In this document: piece after piece, positions 45,605 to 55,288 of the stretch
Numbering within the stretch: the first letter of the stretch is position 1
Layout: every line of letters starts with the position of its first letter
Assembly: GCA_902596655.1 (NCBI GenBank)
Contig: CACJUX010000005.1
Coordinates: 1 to 64,000 of the forward strand
Direction of reading: 5' to 3'
DNA from: an uncultured SAR116 cluster alpha proteobacterium
GTDB taxonomy: Bacteria > Pseudomonadota > Alphaproteobacteria > Puniceispirillales > Puniceispirillaceae
Length of the DNA stretch: 64,000 nucleotides
Notes under the pieces: model-generated
Database searches by the model: none
What the model was told of the DNA's origin: nothing
What the model saw: the letters and a program-made list of their open reading frames with translations, nothing else
Program-made: the position numbers and the translations under genes

Positions 45605-46032
45605 TGGGCGCGGGTGTAAAACGTTCTGGCAATGGACGACGGAATAGGCCAATGGGAGAAATCAATGTCACGCCCTTTGTCGATGTAATGCTCGTGTTAT
45701 TAATCGTTTTCATGGTGACAGCACCCTTGTTGACCGTTGGTGTCGAGGTTGATCTGCCAAAGGCGCAGGCGGGGCAGATCAACGCTGATGCCGCGCCGCT
45801 TGTGGTATCGATCAAGGATGATGGCACACTTTATCTCCAAGAAACGGAGATTCCACCAGATCAGTTGATCGCTCGGCTCCAAGCCATTTCCAACGCCAAT
45901 CCAGGTGTGCGCATCTTTGTTCGGGGTGATGCCGCCGTGGCTTACGGTGATGTCCTGGGAGTGATGGGGCGTATTCAGGCTGCCGGCTTTGAGAGGGTGG
46001 CCCTGGTTGCACGCCTGCCTAACCAGGGCTAG
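45604..46032 (+). CDS. tolR: Tol-Pal subunit TolR
   Basis: A 142-residue ExbD/TolR protein. NVTPFVDVMLVLLIVFMVT contains the essential membrane Asp, followed by a periplasmic domain with VEVDLPKAQAG and the C-terminal helix region (VLGVMGRIQAAGFERVAL). It pairs with TolQ as the ion-channel partner. Translation is coupled to tolQ by the overlapping stop/start. The tolA start is 44 nt downstream. Confidence 0.95.
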   Translation: MGAGVKRSGNGRRNRPMGEINVTPFVDVMLVLLIVFMVTAPLLTVGVEVDLPKAQAGQINADAAPLVVSIKDDGTLYLQETEIPPDQLIARLQAISNANPGVRIFVRGDAAVAYGDVLGVMGRIQAAGFERVALVARLPNQG

Positions 46033-46076
46033 GTGGGGCTGCACCAGCTAGGTCACACGGGAAATAGCGAGACACC

Positions 46077-47165
46077 ATGACAGGTCGTCCAATATTCATT
46101 TCAGTGATTATGCACTGTTTTGCGGCGGTGTTGGTATTTGTAGGTTTGCCATCGCTTAAACGCGATCTTCCTAAGGATATGCCGTTGGTGGTGATGGAAA
46201 TCGTTCAGACTGTTCCCAAAACAAATTTGATTCAGGGTTACAAACCCAACACTGCAAAAGAAGAAAAAGAGCCAACCATTAGGAAAAAGCAACCAGCATT
46301 TCCTCCCAAACCACCGGCTACAAAATCAGCGCCAGCACCCAAGCCAGTGCCAAAAACAAAAGTTGAGCCCGTACCAGACCCTAAGCCCGAACCGAAAGAA
46401 CCATCACCAGCGGCTGAGGTCATCCCGGAAAAGCCGACAGTAAAGCCCAAATTGAGTAAGGTGGAAGCGGTTCAAGCTCCCGAGGCAAAGCCGCACGTGC
46501 TCCCAAAATCCCTGCCAAAACAAAAGCCAAAACGTCAGAAATTAAAGATGCCAAAGACAAAACCGACACCACCGAAAGCCGCGCCGAAAAAACCTCGGAC
46601 CACCAAGCCCACTCAGACTATCAATGCGCAGGCCAATCTGGCCGCACGGGTCAACAAGCTGGTCAAGGATGAGCAGAAACGCAAACAGGCGGCAACCGGT
46701 GTTCTTCAGAACCTTGCTAAGGTCAAAAATCAGGCTGAAGAAGCCAAGAAAAGGCGCAAGGAACAGGAGCGAAAGAAGGCGTCTGATGAATTGACCAAGA
46801 CATTGAGCGCGGCGGCGGGCAATGCCCAGAAGGCGCCCCAGCCACCTCGTAACATGAAAATCGGTGTTGACGTGATTGACCGGTTGCGGATGCATCTTAG
46901 AGACTTTTGGACCCCGCCTCCGGGCGCTGCTGGCAATGATTCACTTATTGTTGACATAATTGTGGTGATAGATAGCGAAAGCAATGTATTGAAGGCCGAT
47001 ATTGAGGACAGGCTAAGAATGTCGCTAGACAAATATTTCAAGGCTTCGGCCCTTGCGGCGCAGCGAGCCATGGTGGATAGTTCGCCGCTGCCAATCCCGC
47101 ACAATCCCAACGGGCAGCAGCGGGAGTTTATTTTTGAGTTTGACCCGGCCTTCATGTCTCGTTGA
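46077..47165 (+). CDS. tolA: Tol-Pal periplasm-spanning protein TolA
   Basis: A 362-residue TolA-like protein. An N-terminal transmembrane helix (ISVIMHCFAAVLVFVGLP) is followed by about 140 residues of Pro/Lys-rich sequence, where E. coli TolA has an Ala/Lys/Glu helix. An Ala/Lys/Glu helix (about residues 180-255) follows, and a C-terminal TonB/TolA-fold domain contains RLRMHLRDFWTPPPGA and DIIVVIDSESNVLKADI. The Pro/Lys-rich spacer probably forms a stiff extended rod. Identity rests on position between tolR and tolB as much as on sequence. Confidence 0.9.
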   Translation: MTGRPIFISVIMHCFAAVLVFVGLPSLKRDLPKDMPLVVMEIVQTVPKTNLIQGYKPNTAKEEKEPTIRKKQPAFPPKPPATKSAPAPKPVPKTKVEPVPDPKPEPKEPSPAAEVIPEKPTVKPKLSKVEAVQAPEAKPHVLPKSLPKQKPKRQKLKMPKTKPTPPKAAPKKPRTTKPTQTINAQANLAARVNKLVKDEQKRKQAATGVLQNLAKVKNQAEEAKKRRKEQERKKASDELTKTLSAAAGNAQKAPQPPRNMKIGVDVIDRLRMHLRDFWTPPPGAAGNDSLIVDIIVVIDSESNVLKADIEDRLRMSLDKYFKASALAAQRAMVDSSPLPIPHNPNGQQREFIFEFDPAFMSR

Positions 47166-47205
47166 CGTGGCGGTTGAGGCCAAGGCCGGTTAAGAGGGTG
47201 TCTTA

Positions 47206-48552
47206 ATGAGTGCATTGAAAGAAAGATTTTCAATTCTATCCAGCCTGATGGCATTGGCTGCAGTAACATTTGTCTTTGCTGCTGAACTCGCATTAGCCCA
47301 ACAGCGTATCCGTATCACCGAGGGGCAGGTTGCGCCAACGCCAATCGCCGTTGCTGAATTTACCAACCTCGGCGGCGAGATCAGCGATGCCGGGCGGGAG
47401 ATCGCCGAAATTATATCCAATGATCTTCTCAGTTCGGGTCTGTTTGACCCGATCGATAGTGCTGCCTTTATCGCACCGCCAAAGTCACCCGCCATCCGCC
47501 CCAATTTTGCCAATTGGGCGCCGCTTGGCGCAAAAGGCCTGCTAGTCGGCTCTGCCGAGATTGATGCTGATGGCAAGTTGCAGGTGGAATTTGTGCTGTG
47601 GGATGTGATTACACAGCGTGACATAACCTCGGGCTCGGGCAATGCTAGTCCAGATGGTCTGCGCCAGCTGGCCCATAAGATTGCAGATTTTGTTTATGAA
47701 GAATTTACCGGGGATGCGGGTTACTTTGATACGCAGATTGTCTATGTGGCGGAGTCTGGAACGCAATCCCGTCGTGTCAAACGTCTGGCGATCATGGATC
47801 AGGATGGGCATAACCATCGCTATTTGACTAGTGGCCTCGACCTTGTGCTGACACCCCGCTTTTCGCCTCGGTCGCATGAAATTGCATATCTTAATTATTT
47901 CAATGATGAACCCAACGTCTATATTCATGACATCAGGACTGGAAGAAGCGAACGGCTTGGCTCATTTCCGGGGATGACTTTTGCACCCCGGTTTGGACCG
48001 CGAGGCGACAAGCTGATTATGAGCTGGGCAAAAAATGGCCTGACCGATATTTATGAAATGGATCTCAGCACGCAGGAAATTAGCCAGCTTACAAAATCAG
48101 CGTCCATCGACACCTCGCCCTCCTACTCACCGGATGGCCGCAAAATCGTTTTCAATTCTGACAGGGGTGGCCGGCAACAGCTATATGTCATGAATACTGA
48201 CGGCAGCGATGTAAATCGCATTAGCTTTGGGGATGGGCGTTATGCAACGCCGGTTTGGTCGCCGCGCGGCGATATCATTGCCTTCACCAAAATGACAGGT
48301 GGTAGGTTTTACATCGGTGTGATGAATGTCGATGGGTCTGGCGAGCGTCTACTCGCCGAAGGATTCTTGGTTGAGGCACCAACTTGGGCGCCGAACGGGC
48401 GGGTGCTGATGTATTTCAAACAGGAGCCTTTTGAGAATGATGGCACCGGGGGCGAGACAGCTCTTTACCGTGTTGATATCACGGGATTTAACGAACGGCG
48501 TGTAATCACACCCTCTGATGCCTCGGATCCAGCCTGGTCGCCCGTCCGTTAG
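47206..48552 (+). CDS. tolB: Tol-Pal periplasmic beta-propeller protein TolB
   Basis: A 448-residue periplasmic protein. A signal peptide (about residues 1-30, ending LALAQQ) is followed by the N-terminal alpha/beta domain ([10 protein letters not shown]) and a six-bladed WD40-like beta-propeller. Repeated blades show [44 protein letters not shown] and [12 protein letters not shown]. TolB links TolA to Pal. Length is typical. pal is separated by a 313-nt gap rather than directly adjacent. Confidence 0.96.
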   Translation: MSALKERFSILSSLMALAAVTFVFAAELALAQQRIRITEGQVAPTPIAVAEFTNLGGEISDAGREIAEIISNDLLSSGLFDPIDSAAFIAPPKSPAIRPNFANWAPLGAKGLLVGSAEIDADGKLQVEFVLWDVITQRDITSGSGNASPDGLRQLAHKIADFVYEEFTGDAGYFDTQIVYVAESGTQSRRVKRLAIMDQDGHNHRYLTSGLDLVLTPRFSPRSHEIAYLNYFNDEPNVYIHDIRTGRSERLGSFPGMTFAPRFGPRGDKLIMSWAKNGLTDIYEMDLSTQEISQLTKSASIDTSPSYSPDGRKIVFNSDRGGRQQLYVMNTDGSDVNRISFGDGRYATPVWSPRGDIIAFTKMTGGRFYIGVMNVDGSGERLLAEGFLVEAPTWAPNGRVLMYFKQEPFENDGTGGETALYRVDITGFNERRVITPSDASDPAWSPVR

Positions 48553-48865
48553 CATGTTGTCGGCTTCTCCCTTACCACTTCTCAAAATGGGTATCCAAAA
48601 GTATACTAGCCAGACATTTCAAAAGCTGCACTAAGCAAATGGCAAGTTTTTCTGTTTCTTTCACTGGGTTTTTGCGTTATTACATCTTAAGATTAGTCAG
48701 CCAAAAGCGAATTCAGTACCCATTTACGTGTCTGCACTCTAACTTTTGTGTTCCCGGCATCTCTTGGTTACTGAATTAGTGGTGCCAAAATGGTTCTGCA
48801 GATGGCGGGCACAATAGAATTATTGAACCGGTACGCCGGATAACTCAAAATATCGGGGGCATAAA
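48553..48865. other. tolB-pal intergenic region
   Basis: 313 nt, longer than usual inside this operon. No reading frame or clear terminator was seen. AT-rich segments suggest that pal has its own promoter here, but no -10/-35 pair could be fixed. Confidence 0.4.
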
Positions 48866-49447
48866 ATGTTTCAACGCCTGATTGCACTCTTCGCAGCGAC
48901 CTTCTTCCTTGCAGCTTGTGAGACAGCATCACAAGTAGCAGGCGATAGCAGTGGCGACAGTACATCATCATCAACAACTGCAACAACAACCACAACCACA
49001 ACCACAGCAACAACTCCTGCAACTTCAAGCGAAAGTTCGTCTGCTTCGAATTCCTCATCGACTACTGCTGGTTCTAGTTCAACAACTACAACCCGCACAC
49101 CTGCTGAAAAGCTGACGGCAATTGGAAACACTGTCTATTTCGCTTTCGATAGTTCGGCGCTTGATCCACGGGCGCAGCAAACATTATCCCGTCAGGCTGG
49201 TTTTCTGAAGCTGAACCCATCAATCAAAATCACCATTGAAGGTCATTGTGATGAGCGTGGCACGCGGGAATATAACCTCGCCCTTGGTGAGCGCCGCGCC
49301 TCCGCATCACGTGATTTCCTTTTGGCACAGGGGATTGACGCAGCGCGGATTCGGATCGTGTCTTACGGCAAAGAGCGGCCTGCGGTTGAAGGTTCTAGTG
49401 ATTTTGCTTGGGCAAAAAATCGTCGGTCTGCAACGATCATTAATTAG
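48866..49447 (+). CDS. pal: peptidoglycan-associated lipoprotein Pal
   Basis: A 193-residue outer-membrane lipoprotein. The signal ends in the lipobox LAAC, with the lipidated Cys18. Residues 28-77 form an unusually long linker composed almost only of Ser, Thr and Ala. The OmpA-like peptidoglycan-binding domain starts near residue 82, with VYFAFDSSALDPRAQQTL, ITIEGHCDERGTREYNLALGERRA and IRIVSYGKERP. The linker is longer and more repetitive than in most Pal proteins. A strong terminator follows 47 nt after the stop. Confidence 0.95.
   Translation: MFQRLIALFAATFFLAACETASQVAGDSSGDSTSSSTTATTTTTTTTATTPATSSESSSASNSSSTTAGSSSTTTTRTPAEKLTAIGNTVYFAFDSSALDPRAQQTLSRQAGFLKLNPSIKITIEGHCDERGTREYNLALGERRASASRDFLLAQGIDAARIRIVSYGKERPAVEGSSDFAWAKNRRSATIIN
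48947..49096 (+). repeat. low-complexity tract encoding the Ser/Thr linker of Pal
   Basis: The coding strand is dominated by ACA, ACC and ACT codons followed by TCA/TCT-type Ser codons. Near-tandem ACAACA and ACAACC units are concentrated at 48972-49014. Such a tract can change length by replication slippage while keeping the frame in multiples of three. Confidence 0.7.
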
Positions 49448-49493
49448 ATGCGAGAATGCCCTAAAGATCTGGTGTTTTTTGAACGACTTGCAA

Positions 49494-49518
49494 AGAGGGG
49501 CTTAGCGCTCCTCTTTTT
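49494..49518 (+). terminator. intrinsic terminator after pal
   Basis: An 8-bp stem AGAGGGGC/GCGCTCCTCT-type (one G-T pair) with loop TTAGC, followed directly by TTTTT. It lies on the plus strand before cpoB. Confidence 0.75.
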
Positions 49519-49586
49519 GTGCCTAATTTCTGCCAAAATGGCAGTTTACCGTCTTATCAATTTTATCGGATAATCGTTCCAATCCA

Positions 49587-50780
49587 ATGTCAAAAAGTGC
49601 AAGGGCTGCTTTGATGATATTAAAAAAATTCGGCGCATCTGTGGCCGCGGTGCTACCACTTTTGCTAATTACATCTCTTGCTGGCGCACAAAGTTACAAT
49701 GCTAATGGATCGAACAAAGCCACAACGGGCAAGAGCCCGCGTACGGTTATACTCGCCCCTGAAGACGCCAAAGTTGAACAGGAATTGATCCTGCGTCAGC
49801 AGCAGCGCATGGATCTATTTGATGCAGACCTCAAGAACATGCGCGGCAGTTTCGAACAAGGTTTTCGCACACTGATGATGCGGGTCGAGCAGCTCTCCAG
49901 CAGCACCTCGACAGACGAAAGCGAGATCAGTGCTAGCATCCGGTCCTTGCAGGACAATATCGAACGTCTGACTGACGCGCTTGCAATGACCAATCGCCGC
50001 ATGGAACGCACACTTGAAATCACCTCTGATGTGGAATTTCGGTTGTTACGCATGGAAAAAAGAATGCAGACTCTTATGACGCTTGGTGGTGATGATCTCG
50101 CCAATGCTGCGGTTGCTGATGACACGCTGCCAGTCGACCCCGGTGAGCAAATCACTATGCAGCGTAACGCGGATAACGATACCACTACTTGGTCGGTTGA
50201 TGAGAACAAATTGAATCAACAGCTTGGTGATGATGAAATGATGGTTGCCGCCGCTCCAAAAAACAAACTGAAAGACGCAGTCGACGGTATTGCGCAGTCG
50301 GATGCTCTTTTTGATGCTGGGAATATAGCAGAGGCAAACGCAACTGATGAAGCGCTGACACCGCCAGTAAAACCCAAAATACTGCCCGACGAAAGTCCAG
50401 ATGAACAATACCGCTTTGCCCTTGGCAAAGCGCTACAGAATGACCTGGAGACCGCGGAGGGTGCTTTTGCCGAGTTCCGTTTATTTAACAAGGGACATAG
50501 CCGTGAGGCTGATGCCGCGTTCTGGCTTGGTCGAGTCCAATTTATGCGGGGATCCTATGAAAAGGCAGCCATGACATTTTCTGAGTTCAACTCGGCATAC
50601 CCGAATGATGCCCGTTTGGTGGACACAACGATGTGGATCGCCGAGTCAGTCTCGCATTTTGCACCTCAGGATCAGGCCTGCGCCATTTATGCTTCACTGC
50701 CGAGCCTCCTTGACTCTCCGCCTGAAAGTTTTACCACACAGCTGGCTAAATTGAGTGTCGCCTCGAATTGTGACAGTTGA
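49587..50780 (+). CDS. cpoB: Tol-Pal accessory periplasmic protein CpoB (YbgF)
   Basis: A 397-residue periplasmic protein. A signal peptide ends about residue 33 (LLLITSLAGAQ). A coiled-coil region (about 60-150, with RQQQRMDLFDADLKNMRG) is followed by a low-conservation spacer. The C-terminal TPR domain begins PDEQYRFALGKALQNDLETA and has EADAAFWLGRVQFMRGSYEKAAMTF. CpoB coordinates peptidoglycan synthesis with Tol during division. It is longer than E. coli CpoB (263), mainly in the spacer. Its 3' end overlaps the tilS start. Confidence 0.92.
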   Translation: MSKSARAALMILKKFGASVAAVLPLLLITSLAGAQSYNANGSNKATTGKSPRTVILAPEDAKVEQELILRQQQRMDLFDADLKNMRGSFEQGFRTLMMRVEQLSSSTSTDESEISASIRSLQDNIERLTDALAMTNRRMERTLEITSDVEFRLLRMEKRMQTLMTLGGDDLANAAVADDTLPVDPGEQITMQRNADNDTTTWSVDENKLNQQLGDDEMMVAAAPKNKLKDAVDGIAQSDALFDAGNIAEANATDEALTPPVKPKILPDESPDEQYRFALGKALQNDLETAEGAFAEFRLFNKGHSREADAAFWLGRVQFMRGSYEKAAMTFSEFNSAYPNDARLVDTTMWIAESVSHFAPQDQACAIYASLPSLLDSPPESFTTQLAKLSVASNCDS

Positions 50781-52173
50781 GCCTGATAGTAGACAGTTAA
50801 TACGTTTTGCTAGGGCTCTTGAGGATGGTATTGCATCTTTTAGTGCCCGTGCAGGTGTCCTGTGGTTTGGCCAACAGGCTTTGGCGGAGAATGAGCGCCC
50901 TTTATTGACCGCATTTTCGGGTGGGCCGGACAGTACGGCCCTCGTCCTGCTTACGGAGCGATATGCCAGAAAAAGGGGTATTTCCCATAAAGTAGTCCTT
51001 ATCGATCATGGTTTGCGCAATGATTCATCCGATGAAGCTATCCGTGTCGCGACGCGGATGCGGAATTTCGGAATTGATATTGCAATCAGGCGGGTTGAGG
51101 CTATCGCACCTAAAAACGGCATTCAGAATTGGGCCCGCCGTCAACGCTACGCAATTCTGACATCGATTGCACGCGAATCAGGCGCTGTTCTGTTGCTTGC
51201 GCATCATGAGGCCGATCAGGCAGAAACCGTTTTCATGCGTCTGTCCCACGGCTCCGGCCTCGCAGGTCTTGGTGGCATGCGGCCAACCTGTTTCTTGGCT
51301 GATGTTCCAGTTCTGCGACCACTATTGGAATGGAAACAAGATGAATTGTTGGCTGTGTGTCGGGATTTTGGCTGTGGTTTTGAGAATGATCCAAGCAACC
51401 AAAATCGCAAGTTTGAACGGGTTCGGGTGCGACAGTCTCTAGCATGTCTCTCTGCAAGCGGAAAGGATATGGCTGCGGGATTAATCCGTTTGTCTGCCGC
51501 TGCACGGTCGATTTGTTGCAGTGTTGATGCCATTCTGGCGGATCAACTCGATCTACCTCAGTTATTTGCTGAAGGCTATGCGGTCTTTTCGCTGGCGGCC
51601 CTTCGTCCGCTACCTGATGATTTGTGGCGGCGGGTGGTTGGCAGTTCGGTATTAGCCGTCGGAGGAGGTGATTATTTGCGATCACAAGCAGCATTCTCCC
51701 GGCTGCGGTCATGCCTCGAGGCTGGCGCGTCGGCGACGCTCGGTGGATGCCGTTTTACCTTGATGGGTGGGGGGGTATTCTGTTGGATTCTGCATGAGCT
51801 TGGCCGGAACCCACCCTATGTTGAGATTAGCGCGTCCGTACCTATTATTTATGCAGGCGTTTGGAAGATTGTCTCGCCGCTGGCCGGGCATATCCGCATG
51901 CTCGGCGATGAATTGCCACCCGCGCAGTGGGATGGTTTGCCCCATGCCCTCAGACAAACGCTTCCAATCATTGAAACCCTTGACGGAAGGGTGCTGTATC
52001 CCCATTTTACTGGCGTAGCAAGTATTGCATCCGTGACTGGTGGCGCGACCGCAACGTTTTTGGCGCTTAAGAGCGAGCAGAATTCTGGCAAAGAAAAAGA
52101 AAATGGGCAACGCGTGGCGCTTAACACGAAAATGCCCGTAGCATTAACGAAGGGTGGAAGTTGTCGTGAATAA
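50755..52173 (+). CDS. tilS: tRNA(Ile)-lysidine synthase TilS
   Basis: A 472-residue protein that converts C34 of tRNA-Ile2 (anticodon CAU) to lysidine, letting it read AUA and be charged with Ile. The PP-loop [19 protein letters not shown] is intact. [41 protein letters not shown] and [12 protein letters not shown] are further family motifs. Starts at GTG 50755 or GTG 50770 are both possible; either overlaps the end of cpoB. The end of the gene overlaps the ftsH start by 8 nt. Confidence 0.93.
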   Translation: MSPRIVTVEPDSRQLIRFARALEDGIASFSARAGVLWFGQQALAENERPLLTAFSGGPDSTALVLLTERYARKRGISHKVVLIDHGLRNDSSDEAIRVATRMRNFGIDIAIRRVEAIAPKNGIQNWARRQRYAILTSIARESGAVLLLAHHEADQAETVFMRLSHGSGLAGLGGMRPTCFLADVPVLRPLLEWKQDELLAVCRDFGCGFENDPSNQNRKFERVRVRQSLACLSASGKDMAAGLIRLSAAARSICCSVDAILADQLDLPQLFAEGYAVFSLAALRPLPDDLWRRVVGSSVLAVGGGDYLRSQAAFSRLRSCLEAGASATLGGCRFTLMGGGVFCWILHELGRNPPYVEISASVPIIYAGVWKIVSPLAGHIRMLGDELPPAQWDGLPHALRQTLPIIETLDGRVLYPHFTGVASIASVTGGATATFLALKSEQNSGKEKENGQRVALNTKMPVALTKGGSCRE

Positions 52174-54079
52174 CCTGGCAAGAAATATCATTATCTGGCT
52201 TATTTTTGGCGCGGCCCTTGTTGGGCTGTTCAACCTCTTTCAGAGTCCCTCGCCGTCAACTCCCGGCACCCAGCTTGCTTATTCAGATTTCATTGCTGAG
52301 GTTAAAAGTCAGCAGGTGGTTGAAGTGGTCATTGATGGCCGCAATTTGAAAGGGCAGGCCAAAAATGGCCGCGTCATCACCAGTGTGATGCCAGAGGGAA
52401 CCGATGTTGTTGCAGTCTTAGACGCCAATGACGTTCGTATAATTGCGAGTCCGGAAAAGAGCGGCATGCCCGGTTTTCTCTCGATCCTTTTGTCGTGGTT
52501 TCCGATGCTTCTCTTCATCGGCATCTGGATTTTTTTCATGCGGCAGATGCAGGGGGGGTCGCGTGGCGCCATGGGCTTTGGCAAATCGCGAGCGAAACTT
52601 CTGACTGAACATCAGGGCAGGGTTACATTCGAGGATGTCGCTGGCATTGATGAGGCAAAAACAGAGCTGGAAGAGGTTGTCGAATTTCTGAAGGATCCCG
52701 GGAAATTCCAGCGGCTTGGCGGCAAGATCCCTAAGGGTGTTTTGCTTGTAGGACCTCCGGGGACTGGTAAGACGCTTCTCGCTAAGGCTATAGCTGGCGA
52801 GGCTAATGTTCCTTTTTTCACTATCTCCGGCTCAGATTTTGTTGAGATGTTTGTTGGTGTCGGTGCAAGTCGTGTCCGCGATATGTTTGAACAGGGCAAG
52901 AAAAATGCTCCCTGTATCATATTCATCGATGAGATTGATGCAGTCGGACGGCATCGTGGCGCTGGACTTGGTGGTGGCAATGATGAACGTGAGCAGACGC
53001 TCAACCAAATGCTTGTTGAAATGGATGGGTTTGAGGCGAATGAGGGTGTGATCCTGATTGCCGCAACCAACCGTCCCGATGTGCTTGACCCCGCGTTGCT
53101 GCGTCCTGGCCGGTTTGATCGTCAGGTTGTTGTTCCTAACCCTGATGTGATGGGACGTGAAAAAATTTTAAAGGTGCATATGCGTAAGACTCCACTTGCA
53201 GAAGGTGTCGACGCACGTGTAATCGCCCGTGGTACGCCTGGCTTTTCCGGTGCTGATCTGGCCAATCTTGTGAATGAGGCGGCATTGCTGGCAGCACGCA
53301 AAGGGCGGCGAACCGTATCCATGGCCGAATTCGAGGAGTCCAAGGATAAGGTTATGCTCGGCTCCGAACGGCGATCGATGGTGATGACCGATGAGGAAAA
53401 GCGGCTCACTGCCTACCACGAGGCAGGCCACGCTGTTGTGGCGTTACATTGCCCGGCGTCTGATCCCATTCATAAAGCAACGATTATTCCAAGGGGCCGG
53501 GCGCTTGGAATGGTGATGCGTCTGCCTGAAGGAGACCGCATTTCACTTGCACGTGACAAGATTTATGCCGATCTGCGTGTCGCTTGCGGTGGCCGCATAG
53601 CTGAGGATCTGATCTTTGGTGAGGACAAGATTACCACCGGGGCCTCGTCCGATATACGAATGGCAACTGATATGGCCCGCCGCATGGTAACAGAATGGGG
53701 CATGTCGGAGAAACTTGGCTTCCTTGCCTACAGCGCTGATGAACAGGAGGTATTCCTCGGTCGTTCAGTGTCACAGCAGAAGAATATGTCGGACCAGACA
53801 GCATCCATTATTGACGCTGAAACGCGTAGGATAATTGACGAAGCCTATGATGACGCCACCAAAATATTAAAAATGCACGATGATGAACTCGAGCGCCTGG
53901 CTCAGGGTTTACTTGAGTATGAATCGCTTAACGGCGACGAAGTCAAGATCATCGTTGAAGGCGGTACTCTGTCCCGTCAAGACCCGGCAGATGAAATTGA
54001 TACGCCTCGTGGCAAGCGATCACGCGCTACCATTCCAGGTTCTGGCCGGAGTAAGAAGCCCGGCAGTGAAACCGCCTGA
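52166..54079 (+). CDS. ftsH: ATP-dependent zinc metalloprotease FtsH
   Basis: A 637-residue inner-membrane AAA+ protease that degrades damaged membrane proteins and regulators such as sigma-32. Two transmembrane helices flank a small periplasmic domain (residues 5-20 and about 105-125). Walker A is [16 protein letters not shown], Walker B is [16 protein letters not shown], and the second region of homology ends [11 protein letters not shown]. The zinc site is [11 protein letters not shown] with the later Asp in TTGASSDI. The GTG at 52166 ([11 protein letters not shown]) is chosen as start, with an AGGGTGGAAG-like ribosome binding site; it overlaps tilS. A GTG at 52154 is also in frame. rpoH, encoding its likely substrate, is at 61.4 kb. 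Confidence 0.96.
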   Translation: MNNLARNIIIWLIFGAALVGLFNLFQSPSPSTPGTQLAYSDFIAEVKSQQVVEVVIDGRNLKGQAKNGRVITSVMPEGTDVVAVLDANDVRIIASPEKSGMPGFLSILLSWFPMLLFIGIWIFFMRQMQGGSRGAMGFGKSRAKLLTEHQGRVTFEDVAGIDEAKTELEEVVEFLKDPGKFQRLGGKIPKGVLLVGPPGTGKTLLAKAIAGEANVPFFTISGSDFVEMFVGVGASRVRDMFEQGKKNAPCIIFIDEIDAVGRHRGAGLGGGNDEREQTLNQMLVEMDGFEANEGVILIAATNRPDVLDPALLRPGRFDRQVVVPNPDVMGREKILKVHMRKTPLAEGVDARVIARGTPGFSGADLANLVNEAALLAARKGRRTVSMAEFEESKDKVMLGSERRSMVMTDEEKRLTAYHEAGHAVVALHCPASDPIHKATIIPRGRALGMVMRLPEGDRISLARDKIYADLRVACGGRIAEDLIFGEDKITTGASSDIRMATDMARRMVTEWGMSEKLGFLAYSADEQEVFLGRSVSQQKNMSDQTASIIDAETRRIIDEAYDDATKILKMHDDELERLAQGLLEYESLNGDEVKIIVEGGTLSRQDPADEIDTPRGKRSRATIPGSGRSKKPGSETA

Positions 54080-54096
54080 TTAGGCTGGATGGCCAA

Positions 54097-55173
54097 ATGC
54101 ACGGCAACCCAATTTCAGAGGGGGTGCTTCCGGCACCGCCTTTTGCCGTGCCAAGTTGGGTGCGGCCGGTCGTTTCATCCGGAGGCAGCCAGCCAATTGT
54201 CGGTGGGCAGGCCAGCTTCGATTTTGTTGATGTTGTGCAGGCTGGCGCGGATGGTTATCGCGTTTGCAGGATGGATATTGAGCATTTGTTGGACACCGCT
54301 GATGACCGCAATATAGCAGTGCGAATCATGGACAATCTGACGCAGCCACGCACCGAGTTTGCTGGCCTTGCCATGACAGCTCCCGCGATTATGGGCATTT
54401 TGAATGTCACGCCTGACAGCTTTTCTGATGGCGGGCAGCATAGTGCGCCTCCACTGGCGGTAGCAGCTGGCAGGGCTATGGTTATGAAGGGTGCTGACAT
54501 TATAGATATTGGCGGCGAGTCGACCCGCCCAGGGGCAGCCCCTATCACCCGCAATCAGGAATTAGCACGCGTGCTGCCACCCCTGAGTGGTTTGAAGCAA
54601 TGTGGAGCTGTGCTTTCTATTGACACAAGACACGCCGAGGTGATGGATCGGGCGGCCGCTGCGGGTGCTGGCATCATCAATGATATTAATGGGCTCGGCG
54701 GCGAGGGAGCCCTTCAAGCAGCGGCCCGGACGGGATGTCATGTTGTTATAATGCATATGCAGGGAACGCCTGAGACGATGCAGGAGGACCCGCAATATGA
54801 CTTTGCCCCGGTTGAAATTTACAGGTTTCTGGAAAGCCGGATTGCGGCGGCAATGGCTGCCGGGATCCCGAGGTCAAAAATTAGCGTTGATCCCGGTTTT
54901 GGTTTTGGCAAGACTCTCCATCATAATCTCCAGTTAGTGAACTGGCTGGCGATGTTGCATGGGCTTGGGGTGCCACTGCTGTTTGGTGCAAGCCGAAAAT
55001 CAAGCATTGCAAAACTTTCATCTGGTGAGCCAGCCGATCAGCGTCTCCCCGGTTCACTTGGGCTGGCCATGGCGGCAGTCCGGCAGGGCGTTCAGATGCT
55101 ACGTGTGCATGATGTTGGCGAGACTGCACAGGCACTCTCGGTCGAATTAGCACTTCTGGAGGAGGTGACGTAA
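54097..55173 (+). CDS. folP: dihydropteroate synthase
   Basis: A 358-residue enzyme that joins p-aminobenzoate to dihydropterin pyrophosphate in folate synthesis, the sulfonamide target. The TIM-barrel motifs begin near residue 97: IMGILNVTPDSFSDGG, IIDIGGESTRPGAAP, SIDTRH, IINDINGLG, DPGFGFGKT and LFGASRKSSIA. About 90 residues precede the conserved domain; such N-terminal extensions occur in other alphaproteobacteria and their role is unknown. It lies 17 nt after ftsH, a common ftsH-folP-glmM order. Confidence 0.95.
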   Translation: MHGNPISEGVLPAPPFAVPSWVRPVVSSGGSQPIVGGQASFDFVDVVQAGADGYRVCRMDIEHLLDTADDRNIAVRIMDNLTQPRTEFAGLAMTAPAIMGILNVTPDSFSDGGQHSAPPLAVAAGRAMVMKGADIIDIGGESTRPGAAPITRNQELARVLPPLSGLKQCGAVLSIDTRHAEVMDRAAAAGAGIINDINGLGGEGALQAAARTGCHVVIMHMQGTPETMQEDPQYDFAPVEIYRFLESRIAAAMAAGIPRSKISVDPGFGFGKTLHHNLQLVNWLAMLHGLGVPLLFGASRKSSIAKLSSGEPADQRLPGSLGLAMAAVRQGVQMLRVHDVGETAQALSVELALLEEVT

Positions 55174-55182
55174 TATCCTTTC

Positions 55183-55213
55183 ACCGCGAGGGGTGGTGAG
55201 GCCATTAATGGCC
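55183..55213 (+). promoter_or_regulatory. palindromes in the folP-glmM gap
   Basis: TCACC...GGTGA arms at 55182-55198 are followed by a perfect 14-bp palindrome, GGCCATTAATGGCC (55200-55213). No T-run follows. A dimeric regulator could bind here, or the palindrome may simply be chance. glmM starts 75 nt further on. Confidence 0.3.
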
Positions 55214-55288
55214 TTGTGAAACTGGTTAACGCTGACCTATTCTTTAAGGCTTCTATCGGTTGGTTTTTCTCTGGGAATATGCGGAATA

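Noticed and set aside
48947-49096. CRISPR-like or dispersed repeat array
   Set aside because: The repeats are codon-level low complexity inside pal, in frame, without spacers.
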